Shown: positions 7,506 to 16,483 of the stretch, one piece after another
Numbering within the stretch: the first letter of the stretch is position 1
Layout of the letters: each line of letters opens with the position of its first letter
Assembly (NCBI RefSeq): GCF_014650035.1
Contig: NZ_BMUE01000009.1
Span: forward strand, 186,001 to 250,000
DNA length: 64,000 nucleotides
From: Streptomyces lucensis JCM 4490
Lineage (GTDB): Bacteria > Actinomycetota > Actinomycetes > Streptomycetales > Streptomycetaceae
Direction: 5' to 3'
Notes under the pieces: model-generated
Seen by the model: only the letters and a program-made list of their open reading frames with translations
Told to the model about the DNA's origin: nothing
Databases searched by the model: none
Translations under genes and position numbers: made by a program

Positions 7506-10500
7506 CCACCGATGCGCGTGGCCTCGTCCCGCTGCCGCGTTCCGGCCCCGCCACGACCGCCGGCACCCGCTTCCGGCTGCACCGCGCAGGCATCCAGAAC
7601 GTCTGGCAGTACGACGAGCAGGAGTTCGCCTTCGGCGACGGACGGCTGCTGCTGCGCGGCAAGAACGGCGCGGGCAAGTCCAAGGCCCTGGAAATGCTGC
7701 TCCCGTACCTGCTGGACGGTGACTCACGGGCACTGGACGCGACGGGCACCGGCCGGACCACGCTCGCGTGGCTGATGCTGGACGGGTTCGAGCAGACCAA
7801 CCGTCTCGGCTACCTGTGGGTGGAATTCCGGGGCGCGACCGAGGGCGGCGACCATCGCCACCTCACCCTCGGCGCCGCCATCCGCGCCTCAAGGTCGACG
7901 CAGAAGGCGCTGCCCACGTTCTTCGTCACCCCGCTGCGCGTCGGTAAGGACCTGACCCTGGTCGAGGGCGGAAGGCCCCTGCCGGTCGACCGGCTCAAGG
8001 AGATCGTCGGTGCCGACAACGTCACCGACCGCGCGGTCGTCCACCGCTCGCGGGTGGCCCGGGAACTGTTCGGCATCACCGACGCGACCCGTTACCGCAA
8101 CCTCACCCAGCTCCTCCACCGGCTGCGGCGGCCCACGGTCGGGGACCGGATCGAGCACGGTGGACTGGCCTCCCTGCTGAGCGAGACCCTGCCGGGCCTC
8201 GACGAGGACGTCGTCGAGAAGGTCGCGCGCAACCTCCACGATCTCGACGCCGTACGCGACGAGCTCGGCCGCCTGGAGCGCACGGATACGGCGCTGCGCA
8301 CGTTCCTCACCGATTACCGCACATACCTGATGGGAGTCCTGCGCACCTCCGCGCAGGCGGTGAGCCGGGAATTGGGCGTCCTTGCCCAACGACGCCGGGC
8401 GGCCGGAGACTCCGCACAGCGGACCAGCGAGCTGAAGGCGCAGGAGGAGGAGTCGGAAGCCCGGCTGGAAACCCTGTGCGAAGAGGAAGAAGCCGCCCGG
8501 ACCGACCTCGCCGCCCTGCACGCCAGCCACGCCTACCGCAGCCTGCGCGAACTGTCGGAACGCCGCAGCACGGTCGAGGCGCTGTACACCGCTGCCGTGG
8601 CCGCCTTCACCGCCCTCAGCAACGCACACGGCGCGGAGGAGGGTGCGGCCGAGCGGCTGGCCGGCGGTGTCGAACACCTCGGAAGCCGGCTCGCCGAACT
8701 GGGCACCGAACACCGGGAGCTGCTGACGCAGGCGGAGAAGGCCGGGCTTTCCCCCGGCCATCTCGGCGAGGCGGTCGCTCTGCCCCGCACGGTCCGCTCC
8801 CAGGCCGGCGAGACCGAGCTGACCGCTCCGGACGGGGAGAGGCACACCGTGCAGCACCGGTCGGCCGTCCGCCTGGACACGACGGTGGTGCAGGACGGAC
8901 TGCTGTCCTGGCAAGGGCAGCTGGACGACGCCGAGACGGTCGTGAAGAACCGGACCCGGATGGTCCAGGAGGTGACGCGCCTCACCGCGCAGGCCGAGAA
9001 GGCCCGAAACCGGGCGGAGCAGGCCGACACCGAGCGGGAACGGCTGGAGGGCGAGGCGGAAGAGGCCGCTGGCCGTCTCGACGTCGGCCGCGAGAAGGTC
9101 GCCGAGGAGAGCGGTGCCTATGCCCGCCGGGTCGCCGAGTGGGTCACCCGCACGCGGGCCGCCGTCGGGTCCGACTGCCCGCCGCTGGATGCCGTCCACA
9201 CCACGGTCGCCTACGACAGCTCCCCCGACGCCCCGTTCGTGGACCGCACGCTCCCGCCCGACACCGACAGCCAGGCGTGGCAGGCCGCCCATGCCGCACT
9301 GGAGCCGTACAGCGAGGAACTCACCAGACGCCGCGACGCCCTCGCACTCACCGTAGGCCGACTCGATGAGGAAGTCGGCCGCCTGGCGAGTCAGAAGCGT
9401 GACTGGGAGCAACGTACAGATCCCGAACCGCCGGTCCCCCACCACCGCGTCGCCGAAAGGACACCGGGCACCGGAGCGCCGTTCTACCGGCTGGTGGACT
9501 TCACGGATGATCTGAGCCCCGCGCGTCGGACCGGTCTGGAAGCAGCGCTTGAGGCCAGCGGAATCCTGGACGCGTGGGTCGGCGCGGACGGTGCTCTTGT
9601 CGATCCCGGCACCCGTGACACTCTGCTGCGTCCCGGCCCCGCGCTGCCGGATGGGCCGACCCTCGCTTCGGCCTTGCGCCCAGCGCCGCAACCGGGGTGT
9701 GGAGTCACGTCCGCCCAGGTGGAACACCTGCTGACCGCCATCGCGCTCGCACCGGCCGAGGAAACGACCGCTCATGACGCCGTGTACTACGACGGAAGCT
9801 GGCGTCTGGGCATCCTCAGCGGCCGGCACCACAAGAGTGACGCCGAGTACGTGGGAGCCGCTGTACGCGCCGAGACCCGGCGGCGCATCCTCGCGGAGCT
9901 GGAACAGCGGCTCACGCAGACGGAGCAGCGGCTGGCCGACGCCCGTCACGAACTCACCGAGGCCGACGCCCGGCGTCGGGCCCTCAGACTCGCGGAGCAG
10001 GACTTCCCCCGGGCACGCGGTCTCGCCGATGCTTGGAGCAGAGCCGAGTCGGACGAGAGGACACTGCGTGACCTGACCACCAAGGCGACCCGCGCGGCAC
10101 GGCTGGCCGAGGAAGCCCGCGCTCTCGCCGTAACCGCACGCGCCGAGGCAGACGCCACCGCCACCGCCCACGACCTGCCCAGCGACCCCGCCGAGCTGGA
10201 ACGCGTACGCACCGCGCTGGCTGCCCTTCTCACCGGCATCGGGCATCTTCGCCGAGCGATCGGCAGCACGGGCGAGCGGCTCGGCACCCATCACGCCGAT
10301 GCCGAGCAGTACGAACGCGCCCGTGCAGAACGCCTGGCTGCGGAGGAGAACTACCGGCTTCGCCTCACCGGGCTGCGTACCGCGCAACAGGACCTGCGTG
10401 CCCGCGAGGAGGCCATCGGGGCGACCGCAGAAGAGATCCTCACCCGCGAGCAGGAAGCCAGACAGCGCATCGCGCACGCCGCCGAGGCCCTCCCGGCAGC

Positions 10501-11740
10501 ACAACGTATCCGGAACGATCTGCACGACCGGCGCGTGCGCGCGGAAGAAGAGGAGAAGCGCCTGCGCGAGGACCTGGCCGCCCAGGAGACGGCGGTCATC
10601 GCAACCGGCGGCGCCCTTCGCGGCGCACTCGGCCGGCCGGAGGTGGTGCGCGGCGCCGGGCTGGACCGGTCCGCACTGCCCGAGAACGTGGTGGACGATC
10701 CCGGCTCGGACGTCCGCAGCCGTCTGCGCGCGCTACAGGCACTGGCCGACGCGATACAGCAGTCCCTCGCCCGTCCGAAAGGCGACGTGTCGGACAGCAC
10801 CCTGCTCAACCGGCACACCGAACTGCGCGACCAGCTGGCCGGCGGCTACGACGCGCAACTGGAGGAACGCGACGGGATCAAGGTGTGCCGCCTGATCGAC
10901 GACCACGGTTCCCACGACGTCGCGGCCGTGGGCGAGCGGATCGCTGTCCAGGCGGCAGAGGCCCGGGGACGGCTCACCGAGCGCGAACGTGAGGTGTTCC
11001 AGCGGTTCCTGACCGGCGAGCTCGGCGACCATCTCTCGGCCCAGGTCATCACCGCGGCGCACCTGGTGGCGGCTCTCAATAACACCTTGCGGACCGTACG
11101 CACCTCCCACGGTCTCGGCGTGGAACTGCTGTGGAAGCTGGACGAGGACGTCGACGCGGACGTGCGGGCGGCTGTCGAGCTGCTGCGCAGTCCGTCGAGC
11201 CTGCGCACGCGTGAGCAGACCGAGCAGCTCCGCGAGGTGCTGCAACGCCGGATCGAGGATGCGCGACGGGCCGATCCGTCAGCCGGTTACGCTGCCCACC
11301 TGCGGACCGCCCTCGACTACCGCGACTGGTTCCGCTTCCACACTTTCGTGGTCGAGGACGCCGCTCCGGGACGGCGGCGGAAACTGACCGGCCGCACCGG
11401 GCTCAGCCAGGGCGAGCAGCGAGTGCTCTCCTACCTCGTGCTCTTCGCCGCAGCCGCCGCCCACTTCACCAGCCTCGCCGAGTCGGCACCCGACGCTCCG
11501 CGGCTGATCCTGCTCGACGACGCCTTCGCCAAGGTCGACGAACCCACCCACGGGAGGCTGGGGCGGATCCTCGTCGATCTCGATCTCGACTTCGTCCTCA
11601 CCAGTGAACGACTCATGGGCAACTGGCCGGAGGTGCCGTCCCTGCACATCTACGAGTGCCTCCGCGATCCCCATGTGCGCGGGGTGGCCACCCTGCACTA
11701 CACCTGGAACGGTCGGCACCGGCGTCTGGTGTCCGTATGA
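7502..11740 (+). CDS. jetC: Wadjet type II SMC-like ATPase JetC (TIGR02680 family)
   Basis: MukB/SbcC-like ATPase that extrudes DNA loops in the Wadjet complex. The 1412-residue protein has an N-terminal ATPase half with Walker A GKNGAGKS at residues 53-60. Long heptad-rich coiled-coil arms fill roughly residues 270-1180, interrupted by a globular, hinge-like stretch around 640-780. The C-terminal half has the ABC signature LSQGEQR from residue 1301 and Walker B LILLDD at 1335-1340. All catalytic motifs are intact, so the motor looks functional. It starts with GTG, overlaps jetB by 4 nt, and its stop overlaps the jetD start (ATGA at 11737). Confidence 0.92.
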   Translation: MTTDARGLVPLPRSGPATTAGTRFRLHRAGIQNVWQYDEQEFAFGDGRLLLRGKNGAGKSKALEMLLPYLLDGDSRALDATGTGRTTLAWLMLDGFEQTNRLGYLWVEFRGATEGGDHRHLTLGAAIRASRSTQKALPTFFVTPLRVGKDLTLVEGGRPLPVDRLKEIVGADNVTDRAVVHRSRVARELFGITDATRYRNLTQLLHRLRRPTVGDRIEHGGLASLLSETLPGLDEDVVEKVARNLHDLDAVRDELGRLERTDTALRTFLTDYRTYLMGVLRTSAQAVSRELGVLAQRRRAAGDSAQRTSELKAQEEESEARLETLCEEEEAARTDLAALHASHAYRSLRELSERRSTVEALYTAAVAAFTALSNAHGAEEGAAERLAGGVEHLGSRLAELGTEHRELLTQAEKAGLSPGHLGEAVALPRTVRSQAGETELTAPDGERHTVQHRSAVRLDTTVVQDGLLSWQGQLDDAETVVKNRTRMVQEVTRLTAQAEKARNRAEQADTERERLEGEAEEAAGRLDVGREKVAEESGAYARRVAEWVTRTRAAVGSDCPPLDAVHTTVAYDSSPDAPFVDRTLPPDTDSQAWQAAHAALEPYSEELTRRRDALALTVGRLDEEVGRLASQKRDWEQRTDPEPPVPHHRVAERTPGTGAPFYRLVDFTDDLSPARRTGLEAALEASGILDAWVGADGALVDPGTRDTLLRPGPALPDGPTLASALRPAPQPGCGVTSAQVEHLLTAIALAPAEETTAHDAVYYDGSWRLGILSGRHHKSDAEYVGAAVRAETRRRILAELEQRLTQTEQRLADARHELTEADARRRALRLAEQDFPRARGLADAWSRAESDERTLRDLTTKATRAARLAEEARALAVTARAEADATATAHDLPSDPAELERVRTALAALLTGIGHLRRAIGSTGERLGTHHADAEQYERARAERLAAEENYRLRLTGLRTAQQDLRAREEAIGATAEEILTREQEARQRIAHAAEALPAAQRIRNDLHDRRVRAEEEEKRLREDLAAQETAVIATGGALRGALGRPEVVRGAGLDRSALPENVVDDPGSDVRSRLRALQALADAIQQSLARPKGDVSDSTLLNRHTELRDQLAGGYDAQLEERDGIKVCRLIDDHGSHDVAAVGERIAVQAAEARGRLTEREREVFQRFLTGELGDHLSAQVITAAHLVAALNNTLRTVRTSHGLGVELLWKLDEDVDADVRAAVELLRSPSSLRTREQTEQLREVLQRRIEDARRADPSAGYAAHLRTALDYRDWFRFHTFVVEDAAPGRRRKLTGRTGLSQGEQRVLSYLVLFAAAAAHFTSLAESAPDAPRLILLDDAFAKVDEPTHGRLGRILVDLDLDFVLTSERLMGNWPEVPSLHIYECLRDPHVRGVATLHYTWNGRHRRLVSV

Positions 11741-13008
11741 GCAAGCTGCCCGCGGCGACACGGGACTGGCTGGCCGGTCCCGGGCTGACCAGGCTCTGGG
11801 AAGTGGTACGCAAGCGCCTGGAAAGCAATGGCGTGCAGGCCACCGGTTCCCTCCGGCTGACCTCGGTGAGCACCCAGGAACGCAACGACCTGGCGCTCCT
11901 GCTGGGCAAACCTGTCACACGTGCTGACGTGACTGTGCGCCTCGATGCGCTCGACACGCGGCTGCGCGCCTCGGCGGCCGGACTCGGGCTCAGGGACGTC
12001 TTGGAGGAACTCGGCCCTCCGCTCACCGACCGCCGTGCCGTCCGCGCGGGTATCGCGGCACGGCGCGAGCAGGTCTGGTCGTCGCTCGCCTCGGCGCTGG
12101 ACGCCTCTCCGCTCGCCGGACAGGACTGGACCGGGCAGTGGTACGACCTGCTGCGCCGCACCGGCGTACCGAGAGGAGTCACACCCGAAACAGCGGTACG
12201 CACGCTTCAGCAGGCAGTGCAGGTCCTCACCGTACTGCTCGGCCCGGAACGGGGTGGCGCCCGAGGCCGAGGAGAACTCGCCGCCCTGGCGACCGGGTCC
12301 GCACACGGCCTGGACGACGGCACCTGGCTCGCACGCCTCGTCCAACGAGGCATCGCTCTCGCCCACGGCACCGAGTTTCCCGGCGACGCGGCCGGCCGGC
12401 GCGCACTTTGGCGGTTGGTGTCTGTCACACCGGACGAGGTCTCCAGCACAGTGCTGACGTACGGGCTGCGGCCCGTCGGTGAGGGCTGGCGGGAGCAGGC
12501 CCTGAGGCAGCGGGCCGACCATCACGCCGAAGCTCACCTCACGCCGCGCGATCTGCACGACCTGCAGCCGCAACTGCCTGCCGGGATAGTGATCCACATC
12601 TGTGAGAATCCGCGCGTGGTGGAGGCTGCTGCGGACGCTGGTTGCGTCCGGCCCGTGGTGTGTACCTCCGGCAGCGCCGCCACGGTGGTCATCACCCTCC
12701 TCGATGCCCTCGCCGCCACCGGCTGCCGCTTCGCGTACCACGGCGACTTTGACTGGCCGGGCATCGCTCTCGCGAACCGGATCATCCTCCGTTACGAAGC
12801 CCAGCCATGGCGCATGGGCGCCGAGGACTACGAGCATCTGGCCGCTCGCAGCCAAGCCGAGGGAATCCCGCAGCTGCCGCTCGACGGCCAGCCCGTCAGC
12901 GCCGCCTGGGACCCGGGTCTCGCCCCTGCGATGACCGCTCTCGGGCTCGCACTCCATGAGGAGGTCACCCTCGACCTTCTGGTGGACGACCTCTCCGGTC
13001 GGACGTAG
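11737..13008 (+). CDS. jetD: Wadjet type II nuclease subunit JetD (DUF3323/DUF2399, Toprim-like)
   Basis: DNA-cleaving subunit of Wadjet. The 423-residue protein has an N-terminal region of the DUF3323 type (about 1-150) and a C-terminal DUF2399 Toprim-like domain. The candidate metal-binding residues are present: Glu290 in HICENP and the DxD pair Asp337/Asp339 in HGDFDWPG. I took the ATG at 11737 because it overlaps the jetC stop as ATGA and leaves the family-like start MSKLPAATRDWLAG; an upstream in-frame start would lie inside jetC. The acidic residues suggest an active nuclease. It is the last gene of the operon; a 204-bp gap follows. Confidence 0.9.
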   Translation: MSKLPAATRDWLAGPGLTRLWEVVRKRLESNGVQATGSLRLTSVSTQERNDLALLLGKPVTRADVTVRLDALDTRLRASAAGLGLRDVLEELGPPLTDRRAVRAGIAARREQVWSSLASALDASPLAGQDWTGQWYDLLRRTGVPRGVTPETAVRTLQQAVQVLTVLLGPERGGARGRGELAALATGSAHGLDDGTWLARLVQRGIALAHGTEFPGDAAGRRALWRLVSVTPDEVSSTVLTYGLRPVGEGWREQALRQRADHHAEAHLTPRDLHDLQPQLPAGIVIHICENPRVVEAAADAGCVRPVVCTSGSAATVVITLLDALAATGCRFAYHGDFDWPGIALANRIILRYEAQPWRMGAEDYEHLAARSQAEGIPQLPLDGQPVSAAWDPGLAPAMTALGLALHEEVTLDLLVDDLSGRT

Positions 13009-13212
13009 GAAGGCTTCGGGACGCGCGGCAGTTACTCAAGTCACCGCACCTGTCCGTGGAGCCGCTTGGGAGCCGGCCTTCGAAAAGCATCCAGGCCGCA
13101 TGAGAACAACCGGACCTCGTCCAATCCCAAGAAACCGACTGCCCAAGTGGCTCACCTGCGCATAGGCTCTGGGCGCCCGATCTGACATTGCTGGGCGCAT
13201 GAGGGGGAGCTT

Positions 13213-14613
13213 ATGGATCATCTCTTCGCCGTTGCGGGCCGGTCGGCAACACCAATCTCACCAACAGGGCTAGCCGCAGAGGGGCTCCTCGAACGGCAAC
13301 ACCTACAGGAATGGGTGATCGACAACCCTCAGGTCTTGGGCGATTCGGTACTCGTGATCACCGCCGAGTTCGACCGGTGGGCCGACACTGACGGTGTGCC
13401 GGCACGGGACCGACTGGACGTCCTCGGGCTGGACGCCACCGGCCGTCTCGTGGTTGTCGAGCTGAAGCGGGGAACGGCCGACCGGGATGTACATCTCCAG
13501 GCGATCACCTACGCTGCCCTCGTGTCCCGGTTCGACCTCGACACCTTGGCACAGGCACACCGCGACTTCCTGACCGGCAGGGGTCAGGCAGTCGAATTCG
13601 ACGCGTGCAGGCAGCGTCTCCTCGACCATGTGGACGGGGACTGGAGTCCGGAACTGCTCCAGCGCCCCCGGCAGGTGATCATCGCTGCTGACTTCCCCAA
13701 GCAGGTGACTCACACCGTGGTGTGGCTGTCGGAGATGAACCTTGACATCGACCTCGTCCAGGTAGGTCTGTGGAAGGTGGAAGGCCACCTCGTCGTCGGC
13801 TTCACCAAGGTCTATCCGACACCGGAAGTGGAGGAGTTCACCCTCGCTCCTGCCCGGGTCGAGGCCAAGGCCGCCGCCAAAAAACTGGAAGAGCGCTCCC
13901 GGGCCCGCAACGCCGCTCACGTTCTCGTCGCCGCTGGCCTGTTGCCGGACGGGACAAGACTGCGGTTGACGCCGAGGCACGGCGCTCCCCAATCCATCCG
14001 TGAGGCCATCGTTGCCTGGGTGGGCGAAGATGATGAACGCGCAACGGCCGTCTGGAACAACAACACCGCCAAACCCCTGACCTGGGGTGCAGACGGCATG
14101 CCGTACACGCCGACCGGACTCGCCAACCACATCTTCAAGAGCGTGACCGGCCGGACACCTGACGGGATACAGGGGACGACCTGGTGGGACGTCGACACCA
14201 CCGACGTCCCGAACACGGTCGATCCCGATGAATGGGCGGCGTTGGCAGGGTCAAGCCTCGCGGACCTGGCCAAGCAGCTCAGTGGCGCCCGCAAGGACTG
14301 GACGATTCTCCACACCCTGCTGAGTGCCATCCCGTCCGGGCGATGGACGACCTACGGTGACGTGGCATCCGTCATCGGCAGCCACGCCGTTCCCGTCGGC
14401 ACCCACCTGGCCACCTGCGACCAGTGCCCCAACGCGTGGCGGGTCCTCACTGCGTCCGGTCGCGTCAGCGCAGGATTCCAGTGGACCGATCCGTCCCGCA
14501 CGGACGCACCCGCGGATGTCCTGGTGGGCGAGGGTGTCCGATTCGACGGTGGAGCTGCCGTCCCGGAAGCCCGCCTTTCGGTTGAGGTGCTCCGGAGTCT
14601 GCTCGACGGCTGA
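13213..14613 (+). CDS. NucS-like PD-(D/E)xK nuclease fused to RAMA-like and dead alkyltransferase-like domains
   Basis: A 466-residue, apparently three-domain protein. Residues ~25-205 resemble the NucS/EndoMS or RecB-like nuclease core: Glu33 in LQEWVIDNP, Asp69 in RLDVLGLD, and Glu83-Leu-Lys85 in VVELKRG. Residues ~236-328 match the RAMA pattern (AGLLPDGTRL ... YTPTGLANHIF ... WWDV). Residues ~363-425 match the DNA-binding fold of O6-alkylguanine alkyltransferases (IPSGRWTTYGDVA), but the position of the methyl-accepting cysteine is Ala408 (NAWRV where PCHRV is usual). Cytosolic. The ATG at 13213 has a GAGGGGGAG ribosome-binding site. It is likely a nuclease that senses modified bases; this is inference from domains and the defence context. 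Confidence 0.78.
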   Translation: MDHLFAVAGRSATPISPTGLAAEGLLERQHLQEWVIDNPQVLGDSVLVITAEFDRWADTDGVPARDRLDVLGLDATGRLVVVELKRGTADRDVHLQAITYAALVSRFDLDTLAQAHRDFLTGRGQAVEFDACRQRLLDHVDGDWSPELLQRPRQVIIAADFPKQVTHTVVWLSEMNLDIDLVQVGLWKVEGHLVVGFTKVYPTPEVEEFTLAPARVEAKAAAKKLEERSRARNAAHVLVAAGLLPDGTRLRLTPRHGAPQSIREAIVAWVGEDDERATAVWNNNTAKPLTWGADGMPYTPTGLANHIFKSVTGRTPDGIQGTTWWDVDTTDVPNTVDPDEWAALAGSSLADLAKQLSGARKDWTILHTLLSAIPSGRWTTYGDVASVIGSHAVPVGTHLATCDQCPNAWRVLTASGRVSAGFQWTDPSRTDAPADVLVGEGVRFDGGAAVPEARLSVEVLRSLLDG

Positions 14614-14695
14614 CTGCGGTTCCTTCTAACACAGCTCGGGGAAGACCGTGAAGCGATCGGCTACGTCAGACGAAGGCTACTGATGCGAGGGGGAC

Positions 14696-15256
14696 ATGAA
14701 TCCGTTCGAACTGCGCCGTTTGGAACAGCAGCTCCGCGAAGCGCTGCAAGACACCACCCTGAGTTGGGTGCTCGACGATGTCGACGCGGCAATCGCCGCA
14801 GGAGTACCTGAGGAGAAGATCCTCCGCCGACGCCAGCAGCGCCGCGGCGATGACTCCCCTGCCACGAGTCCGGCGGCGGCAGCGGCTCGATACGAGGTCG
14901 TGGACCGCAGCATGCTTGGCCTCGGAGAGTACGAGTCCTCCCGCAAGGGAGGGACACTGGTCATCGCCACGCGAGCCATGACAGACGAAGAACGTGTGCA
15001 GCTCCTCCTCGATGCGGTAAAGCGCGTACTCGTCGACCTGCCTGAAATGGAACTGGAGGTGCTGAAGACGCTCCGGTCCGAGCCCGAGGGCGACGCCGGC
15101 AGCCGGAGCATGGTTGAGGGTGTCGTATTCGAGCCGGACGAAAGCACTCGATCGCGCCGCAGCCGAACTGAGTTCCGGGGAGATCGGGTCCCAACTGAGC
15201 AACGTACACGCGTCAGTCAACTACTGGCCGAAGTGACGAGGGAGGTAGCCAGTTGA
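14696..15256 (+). CDS. Unknown protein, first gene of a two-gene nuclease module
   Basis: A 186-residue protein I do not recognise. It opens with a helical, leucine-rich segment (FELRRLEQQLREALQDTTL), then an Ala/Ser/Pro linker at ~55-65, a short alpha/beta-looking middle (YEVVDRSMLGLGEYES), and a highly charged Arg-rich tail. The ATG follows GAGGGGGAC. Its stop overlaps the TTG start of the next gene (TTGA at 15253-15256), so the pair is translationally coupled and probably acts together. No signal peptide or membrane segment. A regulator, DNA-recognition partner or antitoxin-like inhibitor of the nuclease are all possible; none is shown by the sequence. Confidence 0.7.
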   Translation: MNPFELRRLEQQLREALQDTTLSWVLDDVDAAIAAGVPEEKILRRRQQRRGDDSPATSPAAAAARYEVVDRSMLGLGEYESSRKGGTLVIATRAMTDEERVQLLLDAVKRVLVDLPEMELEVLKTLRSEPEGDAGSRSMVEGVVFEPDESTRSRRSRTEFRGDRVPTEQRTRVSQLLAEVTREVAS

Positions 15257-15933
15257 GCACGGTCGATCACCTGGTCAACGAGATCAAGAGCCTGCTGGCT
15301 GCGGGGACGGTGTCGTACGACTCCGCTTCGAAGCCGTCCGACGTCTACGAGGGCTTCATCTTCTCCCTGATCGTCGCGACCGCGAGTCGGCATGGCGCCA
15401 CTGTCACCTACGAAGACGTCTACGGGGCGAAGGCCAGCAACCTCGTCTTCCGTACCGGGCCTGGTCACCTGTACAGCAACAGCCAGCCCTTCACCCACGC
15501 CGTGATCGAGTTCGACGGCGCTCCCGCCCTTGAAGTCCACCTCGGCGTCTACGTGACCGGCTCGTCGGGCGTCCTGCATGAGTGCGACGTGCTGGTGCTA
15601 CCAGCCGAGGAAGCCGCTCTGAGCCGAGCGCAGGGCATCGCACCACGGGGCAGTCAGAGCGTCCTCATCGTCGAGTGCAAGTACTACGTCTCCAACCTCG
15701 GCATCGGCCTTGCGCGGAACTTCGAGGGACTGCGCGCCGACATCCGCACCCAGAACGAACTCTTCGTCGCCAACACCAGATCGTCGAGCATCGTGCGGTA
15801 CCTCGATGCCCGAAAGAGAGGCTTCGAGCCCGACGTGGTACCCCACTCACCGCAGGCAGGCTATCTCCAGGCGGAGATCAGGAAGACCTTCAAGAGTTAC
15901 CTGAGCAAGCACGCTCCTTCGACGGTGATCTGA
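15253..15933 (+). CDS. Predicted PD-(D/E)xK nuclease, second gene of a two-gene module
   Basis: A 226-residue protein with the arrangement of a restriction-endonuclease-like fold: Glu33 in an early helix (SDVYEGFIFS), then Asp112 in HECDVLVLP, and Glu141-x-Lys143 in VLIVECKYY, followed by a basic C-terminal helix (RKTFKSYLSKH). I do not recognise a named family. The TTG start at 15253 overlaps the upstream stop by 4 nt, which fixes the start. It sits next to the nuclease-RAMA-alkyltransferase gene and Wadjet, and only 200 bp from the attachment-site remnant that ends the island. Probably DNA-cleaving; the target is unknown. Confidence 0.7.
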   Translation: MSTVDHLVNEIKSLLAAGTVSYDSASKPSDVYEGFIFSLIVATASRHGATVTYEDVYGAKASNLVFRTGPGHLYSNSQPFTHAVIEFDGAPALEVHLGVYVTGSSGVLHECDVLVLPAEEAALSRAQGIAPRGSQSVLIVECKYYVSNLGIGLARNFEGLRADIRTQNELFVANTRSSSIVRYLDARKRGFEPDVVPHSPQAGYLQAEIRKTFKSYLSKHAPSTVI

Positions 15934-16136
15934 GCCCCCTGGAAGAGCGTCGCGCACACCAGATCCGGCGCCAGGCCAATACGGCGGGACAGGCAGCCTC
16001 AGCTACTGCGGCTGGGAGCCATCTGGGAGCCAACCCGCTCCCCGAGCCCCTTCCAGGCCACGCCACACCAACCAAGCCCACCCATCTGACCTGCGGAAAC
16101 ATCATCGAAGCTGGCAGCCTCACCAACCGAACCTCA
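15934..16136. other. Noncoding island edge
   Basis: About 200 bp with no convincing gene between the nuclease module and the first attachment-site copy. Open frames here read through the tRNA 3' sequence and show no protein family features. Confidence 0.5.
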
Positions 16137-16179
16137 TTCGGGACGAAGAGGTCGTGGGTTCAAATCCCGCCACCCCGAC
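16137..16179 (+). repeat. Attachment-site copy 1: 3' half of a tRNA-Pro-like gene
   Basis: This 43-bp sequence is identical to 17402-17444 and reads as anticodon arm, variable loop, T-arm (GTGGGTTCAAATCCCGC) and acceptor 3' strand of a Streptomyces proline tRNA, with a CGG anticodon in TTCGGGA. The 5' half of the tRNA is absent. It is the usual crossover sequence left by tyrosine-integrase elements that enter tRNA 3' ends. It marks the right edge of the 1-16.1 kb island and lies about 95 bp from the stop of an integrase remnant. Confidence 0.82.
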
Positions 16180-16189
16180 AGAGAAGTAC

Positions 16190-16229
16190 CAGGTGAGGCA
16201 CCTACTCAATTGAGTAGGTGCCTCACCTG
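16190..16229 (+). terminator. 40-bp perfect palindrome, terminator after tRNA-Pro remnant
   Basis: The halves CAGGTGAGGCACCTACTCAA and TTGAGTAGGTGCCTCACCTG are exact reverse complements with no loop bases, followed by TTT. It sits 10 bp after the tRNA 3' end, the usual place for a tRNA terminator. Confidence 0.75.
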
Positions 16230-16273
16230 TTTCGTCTGCGTGTCTATCTGCGTGACTACCGGTTCCCGCGTGT

Positions 16274-16483
16274 CTACGACCGTTGCGGATCAGCGCCGAA
16301 GATCCCGTCCATGACCACGGTGCCGGTCCGGATCACGGGTCGGATCTGCTTCCGGTAGACCTCCTCGGTCACGGCCGTCCCGGAGTGTCCGACGAGCCGG
16401 GAGGTCACTCCAGCGGGACGCCGCGGTCGGACAGCAGGGACACGAAGCTGTGCCGGAGCTCCCGGGGCGTCCACTCGAACGCC
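16274..16483 (-). pseudogene. Tyrosine integrase C-terminal remnant (frameshifted)
   Basis: The minus strand encodes the last ~70 residues of an actinobacterial tyrosine recombinase: EWTPRELRHSF with the box II HxxR-type residues, LVGHSG, then EEVYRKQ with the tyrosine nucleophile, ending VVMDGIFGADPQRS. One base is missing around 16405-16412, where the frame moves from DRGVPLE to VTSRLVGH. Everything before EWTPRE is gone and is replaced by a tRNA 3' end at 16484. The stop points toward attachment copy 1, the normal int-att arrangement, so this is the dead integrase of an element that once used this site. Confidence 0.82.
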
